Assembly (NCBI RefSeq): GCF_001922345.1
Contig: NZ_CP018812.1
Location: 372,001 to 436,000, forward strand
DNA from: Paraburkholderia sp. SOS3
GTDB lineage: Bacteria; Pseudomonadota; Gammaproteobacteria; Burkholderiales; Burkholderiaceae
DNA: 64,000 bases
Direction: 5' to 3'
Every line of letters starts with the position of its first letter. The stretch's first letter is position 1. This document shows, piece by piece, positions 9,452 to 18,985 of this stretch. Both the position numbers and the translations under genes were made by a program. The notes below the pieces were generated by a model. It saw nothing but the letters and a program-made list of their open reading frames with translations, had not been told where the DNA came from and did not search any database.

Positions 9452-10696
9452 TCAAAGATCGTAGCCAAGCTGCGCGCGTCCGATCTCCGTCAGGTCATCC
9501 AGCGTCGCGCGACCGGCGAAATCCACTTCGAAATGATCGCCCGGAAAATCGGGCGGACTCCTGCCCTCGATAAAGCTGGGCAGTTGCCGTTTCAGATAAG
9601 CGTCGTTCTTTGCACAGCCCGGCGCCGACGCGATGTACATCACATTGCTATAGCCGTTGCCGCGATGCGCGTCTTCAACCGCGTGAATCACGTCGCTATG
9701 CCAGAACACCGTGTCGCCTGCCTGCATGAGGGGAATCGACGAAAGCGCATCGAACAGCGGCGCGTGATATTCGGACTTGATCGATAGCGCCCGCCCCGGC
9801 ATCGCACCGCACAGGTCGTCTTCAGCCACATCGTCCTGAAGCGCGCGCAATAAGACGTACACCATCGCGTTCGCCATCGGCACGAGTTGCAGCGTGCCGT
9901 CGCCGGGGCCTTGCGGCGTCAACGCGGTCCACCCCTGGAAGGTGCGGAACATCGAGCAGACCGCCGGGGACGGGATTTCCTCGACGTCAGTTCGCCATGC
10001 CGCGTCGAACGGGTCGTAATCGCGCCAGTTGCCCGAGAAAACATGGCGATACACCTTGCGGAAATTCGGCTCGATCCAACGCTCGACCGATCCGCCATCG
10101 CAATGGGCCGACAGTCCCAGCGATCCGGAGCCCGGAGGCCTGCGACGCAACCGGTCCGCATAAACAGGCACGCGGTCCGGGTCGAAATGCACGCGGCCTT
10201 CGCTTTGCACACGCCAGAGCCGGTTCAGAAACACGCGGGCCTGCGTCAGCGCCGTCGATTGCCTTGCGAGCACTTGCGGCTTGGACCAGTACACGCCGTA
10301 AATTTGCGGCTTGCTCGAGGCAAGCTGACCGAAGTACTTGTCTTCCGCGCGATTCATCAGCTTTGCGTCGAGGTGGTTACGCTCGACGTATTCAGCAATA
10401 TCGCGATCCCACTGCTCGACGAGCGAACGATCGAACACCGCGCGTATCACACATGCTCCACGCGACTTGATAAGCGCGATCTGCTCCGTGCCGACACGAT
10501 TCGCGACTATGTCTTCGAACCGGATCTCGGGAATAACGGGCTCGCCACGGTCGCGGAGCCTCGCGATAAGTTGGGCTTCCTCGTTAATTGCCGCTTCGAC
10601 GTCGGCAAATACCGCGCGATAGTCAGGCAGTGCTTCGCGCAGTTGCCGCTTTGCGGTCCTGATTGCTGCCGGCAGGTCGTCGATTTGCAATGCCAT
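9452..10696 (-). CDS. DUF1479 family protein (YbiU-like, probable Fe(II)/2-oxoglutarate oxygenase)
   Basis: A 414-residue cytoplasmic protein of the DUF1479 family, which includes E. coli YbiU. Visible features consistent with a 2-oxoglutarate/iron oxygenase fold are an H-x-D pair in [11 protein letters not shown] and a distal histidine in [12 protein letters not shown]. The ATG at 10694-10696 follows GGAGACAGGGCA and is preferred over an in-frame codon 11 positions upstream. It diverges from an AraC regulator with only 95 bases between starts, which suggests that regulator controls it. The substrate is not known. Confidence 0.85.
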   Translation of the reverse strand: MALQIDDLPAAIRTAKRQLREALPDYRAVFADVEAAINEEAQLIARLRDRGEPVIPEIRFEDIVANRVGTEQIALIKSRGACVIRAVFDRSLVEQWDRDIAEYVERNHLDAKLMNRAEDKYFGQLASSKPQIYGVYWSKPQVLARQSTALTQARVFLNRLWRVQSEGRVHFDPDRVPVYADRLRRRPPGSGSLGLSAHCDGGSVERWIEPNFRKVYRHVFSGNWRDYDPFDAAWRTDVEEIPSPAVCSMFRTFQGWTALTPQGPGDGTLQLVPMANAMVYVLLRALQDDVAEDDLCGAMPGRALSIKSEYHAPLFDALSSIPLMQAGDTVFWHSDVIHAVEDAHRGNGYSNVMYIASAPGCAKNDAYLKRQLPSFIEGRSPPDFPGDHFEVDFAGRATLDDLTEIGRAQLGYDL

Positions 10697-10791
10697 TGCC
10701 CTGTCTCCGTTCAGTGATCGTGCAGGCAATCGTACGTCGGCGCCGAACTCGCGAGTGATACTATCGAGTCAATGTTTTTGCAGATTCGGCC

Positions 10792-11733
10792 ATGAAAGCG
10801 ACATACGAACGCGTCGAGTTCGGCGACAGCCGTTCAGTGAGGATTTACCACCGGCGGCTGCCGGGAATCCCGTTCGAATGGCACCATCATCCAGAGTACG
10901 AATTGACCCTGACGATGAATAGTCAGGGCAAGCGGTATATCGGCGATTCAGTGGCGGTCTATGGCGCGGACGACCTCGTCCTCGTTCCGCCGAATCTGCC
11001 GCATACGTGGGCATCGAACCGCTCGATCGATGCGTCGGCTCCGCAAGTTGCAATCGTCGTATGGTTCGACGGCGCCTGGGTGCGCCGCTTCGCGGACGTC
11101 TGCCCCGAGTACGGCGGCTTGCGCAATCTTCTGCGTCGCGCCGCGTGTGGGCTTTCGTTCGAAGACGGAGCCAGCGCGCACATGCGCGAGCATCTGGACC
11201 AATTGCTCTGCAGCGACCCTCGCGAGCGGCTCAAAGCCGTACTCGATGTGCTGCACTGGTTATCGCAGTTGCCGGCCGCACCGCTCGCGTCGCCGAGTGC
11301 GTTCGATGCAAACACGGGTGCGCCATCCGGCCACGAGCCCGAGCAGCTCAATCGCGTGCTGGCATTGATCGACACGCAATTCGCGCATCCGCTGCCGCTT
11401 GCGACGCTCGCCAGGGCGTCAGGACTTTCGGAGCGTTCGCTGACACGGCACTTCATGCAACACGTAGGGGAAAGCGTCGGCCGCTATATCACGCGCATTC
11501 GAATCGGCCACGCTTGCCGGATGCTAACCGACACGCACATGCCGATATCGGTGATTGCCGCGCGCTCAGGATTTTCAAACGTGGCGAACTTCAACCGGCA
11601 ATTCAAGGCTGCCAGGCATTTCACGCCCATCGCCTACCGGCGGCAGTTTGCCGGCGCGCGCCGCGCGGAGGACGAGATGGAACCCGCTTTGACCGAACGC
11701 TCGCCGTCGCTTGAGCGAAAGGCCGCGCGCTGA
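10792..11733 (+). CDS. AraC-family transcriptional regulator with cupin-like sensor domain
   Basis: A 313-residue regulator. The N-terminus (PFEWHHHPEYELTL, then DDLVLVPPNLPHTW) is a cupin-type sensor domain rich in histidines. The C-terminal third is a two-helix-turn-helix AraC domain (LATLARASGLSERSLTRHF, then ISVIAARSGFSNVANFNRQF). It diverges from the DUF1479 gene and probably controls it and itself. The 95-base divergent region must hold both promoters. No clear Shine-Dalgarno sequence precedes the ATG. Confidence 0.9.
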   Translation: MKATYERVEFGDSRSVRIYHRRLPGIPFEWHHHPEYELTLTMNSQGKRYIGDSVAVYGADDLVLVPPNLPHTWASNRSIDASAPQVAIVVWFDGAWVRRFADVCPEYGGLRNLLRRAACGLSFEDGASAHMREHLDQLLCSDPRERLKAVLDVLHWLSQLPAAPLASPSAFDANTGAPSGHEPEQLNRVLALIDTQFAHPLPLATLARASGLSERSLTRHFMQHVGESVGRYITRIRIGHACRMLTDTHMPISVIAARSGFSNVANFNRQFKAARHFTPIAYRRQFAGARRAEDEMEPALTERSPSLERKAAR

Positions 11734-11743
11734 GCGATGTGCC

Positions 11744-12619
11744 TCAGTTGACCGCCCCCGCAAGCCACTTCGCGATATTGATCGAGTAGCGGTGGATGTC
11801 GCGCATCGCCTGCTGTTCGGTTTGCATGCCATTTCCCGGCGGTTCGCTCACAAAGCTCGGGGCGCCGTGCTGCGTGTCCCAGTTATAGTCGGCGAAATGG
11901 TGAAACGTACTTTCGGCGACGGCGGGCCCGCCATGCGTCGACGGTTCGAACACGACTGCCAGATTGAAGTTGTTCCCGGTGGCTTTGCTTTTACCACGCG
12001 CGACCACACGCGCGGGTTCATCGCGCGGCGCATCGACAGCGCCTTCGTGCGGATGCGCGGGCAGGAAGCGGATTGCGCCGGTGGGCGACTCCGGGTCGGC
12101 CAGGATCGGATGCGTTGGCCCGACGACCGCGATCTCCTGGTAGTCGCCATTTGCACCCGAGTGAAAATTCGGCCACAGGATATACGACGTGAACGGATCG
12201 TCGATCACGCGCTTCGATTCGTCGGGCTCCGGGTTGTGCGTATGAAAGTGATGCGCCTTGCCGACACCGCCCAACGTGCATATCGAACAGCCGAGGTCCA
12301 TATGATCGCGCGTGACGAGCAGGCCACGGCCTGCCTGCCGGAATCGCGTGATGCCCGCGCAATCTTCGGGCGTCAGTCCATTGCCGACGTCGACCGCAAA
12401 GAGCCACAACTGGTCGAATTCCGTTTCGTCGAGGCGGGACAGAATCGAATCGGGCGCGCCCGGCGGATCCCGGTCGCGTGCGACGACATTGAACAGAGCG
12501 CGTCCCTCCGCGTCCCGGTACGACCGTAATAATTCTGTCAGGCGGCTAAACCGCGCGATCGACCAGTCGTCGCTAGTGGGCGGAATGGTCGTTTGAAGCA
12601 GGATCTGGATGGTATTCAC
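11744..12619 (-). CDS. Hypothetical protein, possible glutamine-amidotransferase-like fold
   Basis: I do not recognise a named function. The 291-residue product lacks a signal peptide or membrane segments. A central region (FDQLWLFAVDVGNGLTPED, then RQAGRGLLVTRDHMDLGCS) reads like the alpha/beta core of ThuA or class I amidotransferase-like proteins, with C-S-I-C and an H-H-F-H-T-H cluster that could bind a metal. It ends convergently ten bases from the AraC gene. Fold assignment is tentative. Confidence 0.6.
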   Translation of the reverse strand: MNTIQILLQTTIPPTSDDWSIARFSRLTELLRSYRDAEGRALFNVVARDRDPPGAPDSILSRLDETEFDQLWLFAVDVGNGLTPEDCAGITRFRQAGRGLLVTRDHMDLGCSICTLGGVGKAHHFHTHNPEPDESKRVIDDPFTSYILWPNFHSGANGDYQEIAVVGPTHPILADPESPTGAIRFLPAHPHEGAVDAPRDEPARVVARGKSKATGNNFNLAVVFEPSTHGGPAVAESTFHHFADYNWDTQHGAPSFVSEPPGNGMQTEQQAMRDIHRYSINIAKWLAGAVN

Positions 12620-12835
12620 GATGGCTTTCTGGTCGGATCGATGGGTACACAGCGGGGAGCATCAGCGGATCACACAGCGAGAGGCCCCGCCTCGCGAAGT
12701 CTCCAACGTTAGCGAAAGCTACGTAATTGTCAAATGAGGTCCGCTTTTAAGCGTCGCTTAAGGCTGGGACGAGAAAGTTAAGCGGCTCGCGAGTTCGTTC
12801 TTTGATTTCGATCTCTTGCAACAAGGAGTATGCAA

Positions 12836-13318
12836 ATGCACTTTCGCACCGCCATTGCCGCCGGCGCGCTCGTGTTGGCGCCGGCTCTCGCGTTGGCCGC
12901 CGAGCCGATGCTGGTGAAAATCGACGGACAAGTCGTTCCGATCGAGGGGCACACGCATGTCATACAAACCGCTGCCGGACCTGCGCATGTCAGCACATGG
13001 AGCTGGCACAGCCCGAACGGCAGCGGGATGATCGAGGTGCAGAGCAGCACGGGCGGCGCGCCGCCGGCGTGGGCTTTGCAACAGATGCGCGACATGCAAT
13101 CCCAGATGTTGCTCATGCAGCAGCAAATGCAGCAGATCCAGCACGCGTCGCTGAACCAGATGCTGGTCGTGCCGCAGCCGCTTACGGTTCTTTTCGTACC
13201 GTCCGTCCCGATGTTCGAGGCTGTGCCCGCCAGCACGCCGGACACGGTGCACCCGGCCACGCCGCTGCATCGGATCTCGCCGTCTCCGATACCGCAGACG
13301 CCGGGCGTGAAAGCCTGA
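12836..13318 (+). CDS. Secreted protein of unknown function with Met/Gln-rich coiled segment
   Basis: A 160-residue exported protein. A signal peptide ends at ALALAAEPM; then come a short strand-rich domain and a helical segment very rich in Met and Gln (QQMRDMQSQMLLMQQQMQQI, about residues 80-100). The tail is rich in Pro, Thr and Val. The ATG at 12836 is chosen because AAGGAG ends seven bases before it; the ATG six bases earlier is too close to the ribosome site. Transcribed alone, convergent with an AraC gene. The methionines might bind metal, which is speculation. Confidence 0.7.
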   Translation: MHFRTAIAAGALVLAPALALAAEPMLVKIDGQVVPIEGHTHVIQTAAGPAHVSTWSWHSPNGSGMIEVQSSTGGAPPAWALQQMRDMQSQMLLMQQQMQQIQHASLNQMLVVPQPLTVLFVPSVPMFEAVPASTPDTVHPATPLHRISPSPIPQTPGVKA

Positions 13319-13335
13319 CGAAGGCCTGGCACCGG

Positions 13336-14316
13336 TCACTTATCGGTATAGGGTCCAGGCGGCGCCGTGTGCCTGGACCTTTGACTCCGATGAAGTTCTC
13401 CGGGAGTGACGCCGTACAGCTTCTTGAATGCATTGCTGAAGTGGGCCGCGCTGACAAATCCGCACTGCCATGCCACTTCGCTGATGCGCAGCGCCTCGCC
13501 TCCGGTCGCAAGGATTCTCTTTGCCCTTGCCAGACGCTGATGCAGCAGATAACGCGTCATCGAAGTGCCGTCGCGCTCAAAGAGCTTGGTCAGATAGCCC
13601 CTCGACACACCCATTGCGTTCGCCACCGCTTCCACCGTCATGCTCTCGTCGCCGACGTGGCGCTTGATGTAACGTTTGACCTCTCTTAGCATCGCGTCGG
13701 AACTGCGCGTGCGTCCGGGCGCACTCAAATCGTCGGCAACAATTTCCATCAGGTCGATCAGGTGCTCGGCGGTCAGCTTCTTCCCATGGGCAGTGCAGTG
13801 CTGTCCGTAAGCGGCCGTCGATGCGATAAACGACCGCAGCACTGCAACATCCGGCGACGTCACATCCGGCATGAACATCTTGCGGCTGTGCAGCGCGGCA
13901 CCGCGCTTCTCAAGCGCCGTTCGCGGCAAACGCAGCGCTAGTCCGCGAGCATTGCCATGCGATGTCTGCGTATATTCGATGCTAGCGTCGAACAACAACA
14001 GCGCCCCTTCCGCCACGCTCAATCGGACCCCGTCCTGCTCCATGTCGATCGCGCCGCTTTCCACAAGCAGCATGACGAGCGCATGACTTCTCCAGTTGTT
14101 TTCTCCGCGCCCCGGAATCCACGTCCATTGCTGTCCCGACAAATCCGCGATTTCAAATCGAAGGTCCTCCATGAACCACGATGCGACCCGCAGATCACGC
14201 TGAATTTCCGAAGCAAATTTGCACTCCATGCTCCAGTTCGTTCTCACCAGGTCGCGCCACTCATCTTCGGTTCTGGCGATCTGGCCATCAAGCGATTGTG
14301 CGGCGAAGCGCATCAT
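13336..14316 (-). CDS. AraC-family regulator (AraC_binding_2-type N-terminus)
   Basis: About 326 residues. The first two-thirds match the non-cupin sensor region of the XylS/FeaR-like group (VESGAIDMEQDGVRLSV, LPRTALEKRG), followed by a C-terminal HTH_18 domain (VEAVANAMGVSRGYLTKLF, ISEVAWQCGFVSAAHFSNAF). The reading frame extends eight codons upstream to a TTG at 14340; ATG codons at 14316 and 14313 are more likely starts. It lies back to back with a second regulator of the same architecture at 14667-15617, so the pair may be an ancient duplication. Target genes are not evident. Confidence 0.88.
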   Translation of the reverse strand: MMRFAAQSLDGQIARTEDEWRDLVRTNWSMECKFASEIQRDLRVASWFMEDLRFEIADLSGQQWTWIPGRGENNWRSHALVMLLVESGAIDMEQDGVRLSVAEGALLLFDASIEYTQTSHGNARGLALRLPRTALEKRGAALHSRKMFMPDVTSPDVAVLRSFIASTAAYGQHCTAHGKKLTAEHLIDLMEIVADDLSAPGRTRSSDAMLREVKRYIKRHVGDESMTVEAVANAMGVSRGYLTKLFERDGTSMTRYLLHQRLARAKRILATGGEALRISEVAWQCGFVSAAHFSNAFKKLYGVTPGELHRSQRSRHTAPPGPYTDK

Positions 14317-14666
14317 CCCAATATCATCCGTAGCCCGCAATCGGACGCAATTCCCAGAAAAGTTTTAGCGCGTGTCAGTCATAGCATACCTAACTACCTT
14401 ACACGTCGAAGCCGATCGTTAAGACGTATCCTTACCGCAAAGAGGTACGCAGAATAGTCTATTTGCGTTTCCTCATGGTTGACTGACGGATGAATCGCTT
14501 GTCTGAAAATTCGCGAGTTTTACGTTGCATTAACTGATGCGCTGGCCCGGAATAAACGGTTACCTCATATGTTCATGACTGAGCGGAATCAACAGCTTCG
14601 AGCGGACGCACGGACGCTGCTCGAAGCCACAACAAACTTCATACTGAAACAGGTTGAAACTGATTC
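14317..14666. promoter_or_regulatory. Divergent intergenic region between two AraC paralogues
   Basis: About 350 bases without a convincing gene, visibly richer in A+T than the flanks. It must contain the promoters of both AraC-type genes. Short open frames exist here, but none has a ribosome site plus a recognisable product. I could not place promoter elements confidently. Confidence 0.5.
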
Positions 14667-15617
14667 ATGTCAAGAGAACCTCAGCAATGGGATGTCGACT
14701 TCACCAACGCGGAGTCGTGGGCTACGGTCATGGCGGATAGCTACGACGTTCGTTCTACGCTTACGCGTTCTTCCTTGGCCGGTTGCTCGATCAAGGCTCG
14801 ACAGATGGGCGAGGTTCAGGTGACGAGTGTCCGCCTGGCCGGGCAAAACATCTCTCCGCTCGAGAATCGGTTCAAGGAAGTGGGAGGGGAGGACGATTAC
14901 CTATACTTCAAGATCGTCCAAAGCGGAGCGTTCGATCTGATAAGCGGTAAAGACCAGCAATCGTTCGGTCCGGGCAGTGCGCTCTTTGTTAATCCCGATA
15001 GCAACTTCACCGAGATCTACCGGGAGCCCACCGAACTTCTGCTACTTCGCCTGCCCAAAAAAGCGCTACGCGAACGTGGCGGTCACGATGCAGTCCAGCA
15101 ATATCTGGCACCCGATATCCAGTGCCCTGACGTTCGGGCAGTCAACGAATTCGTGCAATACGTCGAAAGACAGGCAGGTGCGGTCAGCCCCTATCTGTCG
15201 GATCAGCTAAGCCGTCACTGCCTCGATATGATCGACACGCTTCTCACGCGTCCGGGAAGTGGGGCTAACCGGCCGCGCATCGCAACCGCGTTCCATGCGA
15301 AGCAAACAATCATCCGCCTGCTTGGCGAGCAACGACTTAGCGTCGAGCGCATCGCTGCGGAAACGGGCGTATCGGTCAACCAGCTGAACCGCCTGATGAA
15401 GGCCGATGGTCTGTCGCCGATGCGCTTCGTGTGGCAAATGCGTCTCGAGCGCGCATCGCGCCTGCTCTCCTCGCCCGAGCAAGGCAAAGTGTCGATCAAG
15501 GAGGTGGCGTATCGCTGCGGCTTCTCAAGCGAAGCGCATTTTAGCCGCGCGTTCAGGAGCCGCTATGGCATGACTGCGCAGCAGTTCTTGCGTCGATCGA
15601 GCCGTGTCTCCGATTGA
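14667..15617 (+). CDS. AraC-family regulator (AraC_binding_2-type N-terminus)
   Basis: A 316-residue regulator paralogous to the one at 13336-14316. It shares the N-terminal sensor layout (VQSGAFDLISGKDQQSF, LRLPKKALRERGG) and the C-terminal double helix-turn-helix (VERIAAETGVSVNQLNRLM, IKEVAYRCGFSSEAHFSRAF). The ribosome site is weak (AGGTTGAAACTGATTC before the ATG). It ends just before the convergent fliD gene. There is no adjacent enzyme gene to suggest an effector. Confidence 0.88.
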   Translation: MSREPQQWDVDFTNAESWATVMADSYDVRSTLTRSSLAGCSIKARQMGEVQVTSVRLAGQNISPLENRFKEVGGEDDYLYFKIVQSGAFDLISGKDQQSFGPGSALFVNPDSNFTEIYREPTELLLLRLPKKALRERGGHDAVQQYLAPDIQCPDVRAVNEFVQYVERQAGAVSPYLSDQLSRHCLDMIDTLLTRPGSGANRPRIATAFHAKQTIIRLLGEQRLSVERIAAETGVSVNQLNRLMKADGLSPMRFVWQMRLERASRLLSSPEQGKVSIKEVAYRCGFSSEAHFSRAFRSRYGMTAQQFLRRSSRVSD

Positions 15618-15663
15618 TCGCGGGTGACGACTCGTATGACGGCGCTGTCAACCGGCGCCGCTT

Positions 15664-17226
15664 TTACTTGCTGTTTTGCGCCAGCGCACCACTGCTGTTG
15701 GCACCGACGAACAACGAGGTCAAGAAGTTCGAATTCGATTGCGCCTGTGCCAGGATCGTATTGAGAGCGGTGAACTGGTCGTTGAATTGCGAGGTCAGCT
15801 GCGCGGCAAAGTCGTCGAGATCGTTCTGCTGCTTCGCGAGATTCGCGATGTCGGCAGTCAGGTCGTTCGTGCGATTCGCGATAATGCCTTGTCCCGAGGT
15901 GTACGAAGTCAGCACCGAGTCGAGCTGCTGCGCAATGCCGTTGGTTTTGTTGAAAAGCGCGCCTATCAGCGCCGGATTGTTGGTGACGGCGTCGTCGAGC
16001 GTGGGGCCGTTCGGGTCCGCATCGATCTGCAACTCGGCAAACGGCTGGCCGCCCGTATCTTTCTGAAACGTAATGCCGAGCGACGCAAGTGTGCCTTGCA
16101 AACCGCCGTTCGACACAAGGCCGCCCACGATGCCGCCAAGCGACGCGCCGATCTGGTTGATCATTTCGTCGCCGAGCAGTATGCCGCCGCTGCCGGGCAC
16201 GTTCGCCGTGCCTGGCGCGGCGAGCGAATTCAGCTGGTCGATCACCGTGTTATAGGCGGTCACGAACGCTGAGAGATCGTTTTCGACCGCCCCGTCGTCC
16301 GGCGCGACAGTCAGCGTCTGCGGGCCCAGCCCTTTCGCCGTCAGCGTGAGCGTAATGCCGGGAATCGCGTCGGAAATCGTATTCGTCGAGTTGGTGACGG
16401 GCACGTTGTTCACCGTGAGCTGCGCGTCTTGCGCGGCCTGCGACTGCGTCCAGAAGCTGTTGTTCGACGCGATCGCGGACGAGCCCACCGGCGCATTCGG
16501 GTCCACGCTGGTGGACGAAGTCACCGCGAACTTCGCGAGCGCGCTGTCGCTCGCCGCACCCGTCACGCCGATGCTGATCGTATTGGCCGCGCCCGTCGAA
16601 GTGGACTGCAAACTCAGCGCCGGCCCGTTCTGGCCTGTGATGATGGTCGCCCTGATACCGGGGTTGCCGGCAGCCGAATTGATTGCGTTCACAACATCAT
16701 CAAGGCTGTCGTTCGACGAATCGACGTTGATCTGAAACGACTTCGCGCCGGCCCCGCTGCCAAGCGAAATGGTCAACGTGCCCGAGCCCAGCGCGTTTGC
16801 ATCGGATTGGGAAAAGCTGCCGGAAGTGATGGTCTGGGCCTGAGCGATCTGCTTCGTGTCGATCTGATACGTGGCCGCCGATGCGCCCGACCCCGCCTTT
16901 GCCGTAATGCCGTCGCCGCTCAGCGTCGCGCTGAACGACGATAGCGCGCTGCCGTTCAGAAATGGCGCGAGCGCCGTCTCGAGCCCGAGCATCGTACCGG
17001 ATAGCAGCCCGAGCCCGCCGATCTCGGTATTGTCGTTCGATGACTGCGTAGACAACGAGGCTGCAGGGCCCGCTATTCGTGCTTTGACCAGCGTCGTTAC
17101 AAGCGAATTGACGTCGAGCGGAGTGCCGGTCGAGCTGGAAATCAACGACTGGGCGGCCTGCTGAACGGCTTTTGCCGCGGCCTGAGCGGCGGCAGCTGCC
17201 GTGGCGCCAACGGGTGAAGTCGACAT
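15664..17226 (-). CDS. fliD: Flagellar hook-associated protein 2 (filament cap)
   Basis: Capping protein that helps flagellin monomers fold into the growing filament tip. The 520-residue product has the FliD N-terminal region (TPLDVNSLVTTLVKARI) after an Ala-rich leader of about 30 residues, a flagellin-IN type motif in the middle (KSFQINVDSSNDSLDDVV), and the C-terminal FliD domain (LDSVLTSYTSGQGIIANR, then a coiled segment to the end). GGAGT precedes the ATG. It lies 143 bases downstream of fliC on the same strand, a common arrangement. The usual fliS/fliT chaperone genes do not follow; an AraC gene does. Confidence 0.95.
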   Translation of the reverse strand: MSTSPVGATAAAAAQAAAKAVQQAAQSLISSSTGTPLDVNSLVTTLVKARIAGPAASLSTQSSNDNTEIGGLGLLSGTMLGLETALAPFLNGSALSSFSATLSGDGITAKAGSGASAATYQIDTKQIAQAQTITSGSFSQSDANALGSGTLTISLGSGAGAKSFQINVDSSNDSLDDVVNAINSAAGNPGIRATIITGQNGPALSLQSTSTGAANTISIGVTGAASDSALAKFAVTSSTSVDPNAPVGSSAIASNNSFWTQSQAAQDAQLTVNNVPVTNSTNTISDAIPGITLTLTAKGLGPQTLTVAPDDGAVENDLSAFVTAYNTVIDQLNSLAAPGTANVPGSGGILLGDEMINQIGASLGGIVGGLVSNGGLQGTLASLGITFQKDTGGQPFAELQIDADPNGPTLDDAVTNNPALIGALFNKTNGIAQQLDSVLTSYTSGQGIIANRTNDLTADIANLAKQQNDLDDFAAQLTSQFNDQFTALNTILAQAQSNSNFLTSLFVGANSSGALAQNSK

Positions 17227-17369
17227 TCGGATACTCCATGCGGCCTGTGCGGCCGGTTTATAAGGCTATCGGGACATGACGCGGATCCGAAACGATGTCC
17301 GCGCGTTCTCGCTCGTGGATGAGCCTGCCTGCATACTCGTGCGGCCCACCCACGAGTCAGTCGCAATGT

Positions 17370-18809
17370 TTAGTGCGGGAGTAGACTGAGCACTTGCTGG
17401 GGTATCGAATTCGCTTGCGCGAGCACCGAGATACCGGCTTGCTGCAGCACTTGCGCCTTGCTCAGGTTTGCCGTCTCCTGCGCGAAATCGGCGTCGGTGA
17501 TCTGCGATTGCGCGCTTGCGAGGTCGGTCGACTCGTTTTCCTGAGATTGCGAGATTGCGGTAAAGCGGTTCTGCACAGCGCCGAGCGATGCCTGGATATT
17601 CGCGATAGTGGCGAGCGCGTTATCGATAGACAGCAACGCGTTGTTCGCGCCCTGCGTCGTGCTGATGTCGATGTTCGCGACCGAGCTCGGCACATTGAGT
17701 GTGTCGATGCTCGCGAGCGCACTACCCGCCGGCTGTGCACCCGCCGCAGTCGAACCGATCGTGCTGGCCGGCACGCTGGCAAAGGAGAGCGCGCCGCCTG
17801 CGGCGACACTGAAAAGGCCCGCCTGTGCGCCCGAGCCCAGTTGATTGCCGTGCTGATCGAGAAACTTCAGACCGCCCTTGCCGTCCGACTCGACCGTGAC
17901 CGACGTGATCGTGTTCGTGTCGCCCGCGGGGGCATCCGTGCCCGTCGAGGAGTCGATGTTGATGCCCGAGATGACGCCGAAAACCGTGCCGTCCGTTGCG
18001 CCGGAACCCGCACTGGCGGCGGATGAGATCGCGGCGAGCTGGTTCGCCGGCGTAAGCGCACTGCTGCTTCCCACCGACAGCGACGAGACGCCGTTGGTTG
18101 TCGTCGTGGTGAACAATGATGACGACGCGGCCGTGGAAATTGCATTGCCGTTCTGATCGGTGAAGGTGAAGCCACCGCTGCCGTCCGAGATTACGTTGAT
18201 CGACGTGATCGCGCCGGGGCCGCTTGCTTCCGTGCCGTCCGCGTTCAGATTCAGGCCCGTTATCGTGCCCAGCGTATTGCCGGCCTGCACGAATCCGCCC
18301 CCGAGCGATGCCGCCGAAACGCCCTGGCTCAGGTCAAGCGAAACTGTCTGACCGACGTTTGCGCCCACCTGCACATTGATGACGCCGGCTTGACCGTTGA
18401 GCAGGCCGAGGCCGTTAAACTGCGTTTGCGAAGCGATACGGTTCACCTCGCTGATCTGCTCCGCAACCTCCTGTTGCAATGCTGCCTGGTTGGACGGCGT
18501 CAACGTTCCGCCGGCTGCTTCACCGGCAAGCTGGCGAATGCGCCCCAGACTTGCAGTGATCTGCGTGAGCCCCGTACCGGCCGTCTGCACGAGCGAGACG
18601 CCGTCGTTCGCATTCGATACACCCTGATTCAAACCATTGATCTGCGTTTGCAGCGAAGTGGCGATCGCGAGACCTGCTGCATCGTCGTTCGAGCCATTGA
18701 TGCGCCTACCTGACGAGAGGCGCGTGATCGCCTGAGACAGCGCGCTACCCGAGGCATTGAGGTTTTCCTGAGCGACGAGCGAGGGAATATTGCTATTGAT
18801 GCTAAGCAT
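17370..18809 (-). CDS. fliC: Flagellin
   Basis: Structural protein of the flagellar filament, 479 residues. The conserved D0/D1 ends are clear: MLSINSNIPSLVAQENLN at the start with RLSSGRRINGSNDDAAGLAI, and an ISQSQENESTDLASAQSQI region plus LAQANSIPQQVLSLL at the end. The variable middle holds two similar segments of about 70 residues (178-248 and 274-346) that look like an internal duplication of a surface domain. A GGGGA sequence precedes the ATG, and a small stem-loop lies in the leader. A sigma-28-like -10 (GCCGATCT on the minus strand, near 18856-18863) can be seen, but no matching -35 is clear. Confidence 0.97.
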   Translation of the reverse strand: MLSINSNIPSLVAQENLNASGSALSQAITRLSSGRRINGSNDDAAGLAIATSLQTQINGLNQGVSNANDGVSLVQTAGTGLTQITASLGRIRQLAGEAAGGTLTPSNQAALQQEVAEQISEVNRIASQTQFNGLGLLNGQAGVINVQVGANVGQTVSLDLSQGVSAASLGGGFVQAGNTLGTITGLNLNADGTEASGPGAITSINVISDGSGGFTFTDQNGNAISTAASSSLFTTTTTNGVSSLSVGSSSALTPANQLAAISSAASAGSGATDGTVFGVISGINIDSSTGTDAPAGDTNTITSVTVESDGKGGLKFLDQHGNQLGSGAQAGLFSVAAGGALSFASVPASTIGSTAAGAQPAGSALASIDTLNVPSSVANIDISTTQGANNALLSIDNALATIANIQASLGAVQNRFTAISQSQENESTDLASAQSQITDADFAQETANLSKAQVLQQAGISVLAQANSIPQQVLSLLPH

Positions 18810-18830
18810 GAGGTTTTTCCCCTAAAGAAT

Positions 18831-18847
18831 CGAGTCTTTGAGACTCG
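18831..18847 (-). promoter_or_regulatory. Small stem-loop in the fliC leader
   Basis: CGAGTC and GACTCG form a six-base-pair stem around a five-base loop, 21 bases upstream of the fliC start codon and close to its ribosome site. It could affect message stability or translation, but no function is shown by the sequence alone. Confidence 0.4.
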
Positions 18848-18985
18848 CGACATTAAGATCGGCGGAAGCATATTGATTGCCGGCCGCCTTAGCCCGCGTT
18901 GACGGCAATGATCGAAGCGGCTTGAGGGGAAACACCGCATAGGCTTCATTCACGCAAGAGAAAGTCGTCATACGCGCAAGCGGCG

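Noticed and set aside
14569..14823. 84-codon frame overlapping the start of the second AraC gene
   Set aside because: Out of frame with the AraC gene, overlaps its conserved N-terminus, and has no recognisable features.
18810..18985. hrp-type or clear sigma-28 promoter between fliC and the repeat-protein gene
   Set aside because: A -10-like GCCGATCT is present, but no proper -35 for sigma-28 and no paired TTCG boxes of the hrp type were found.
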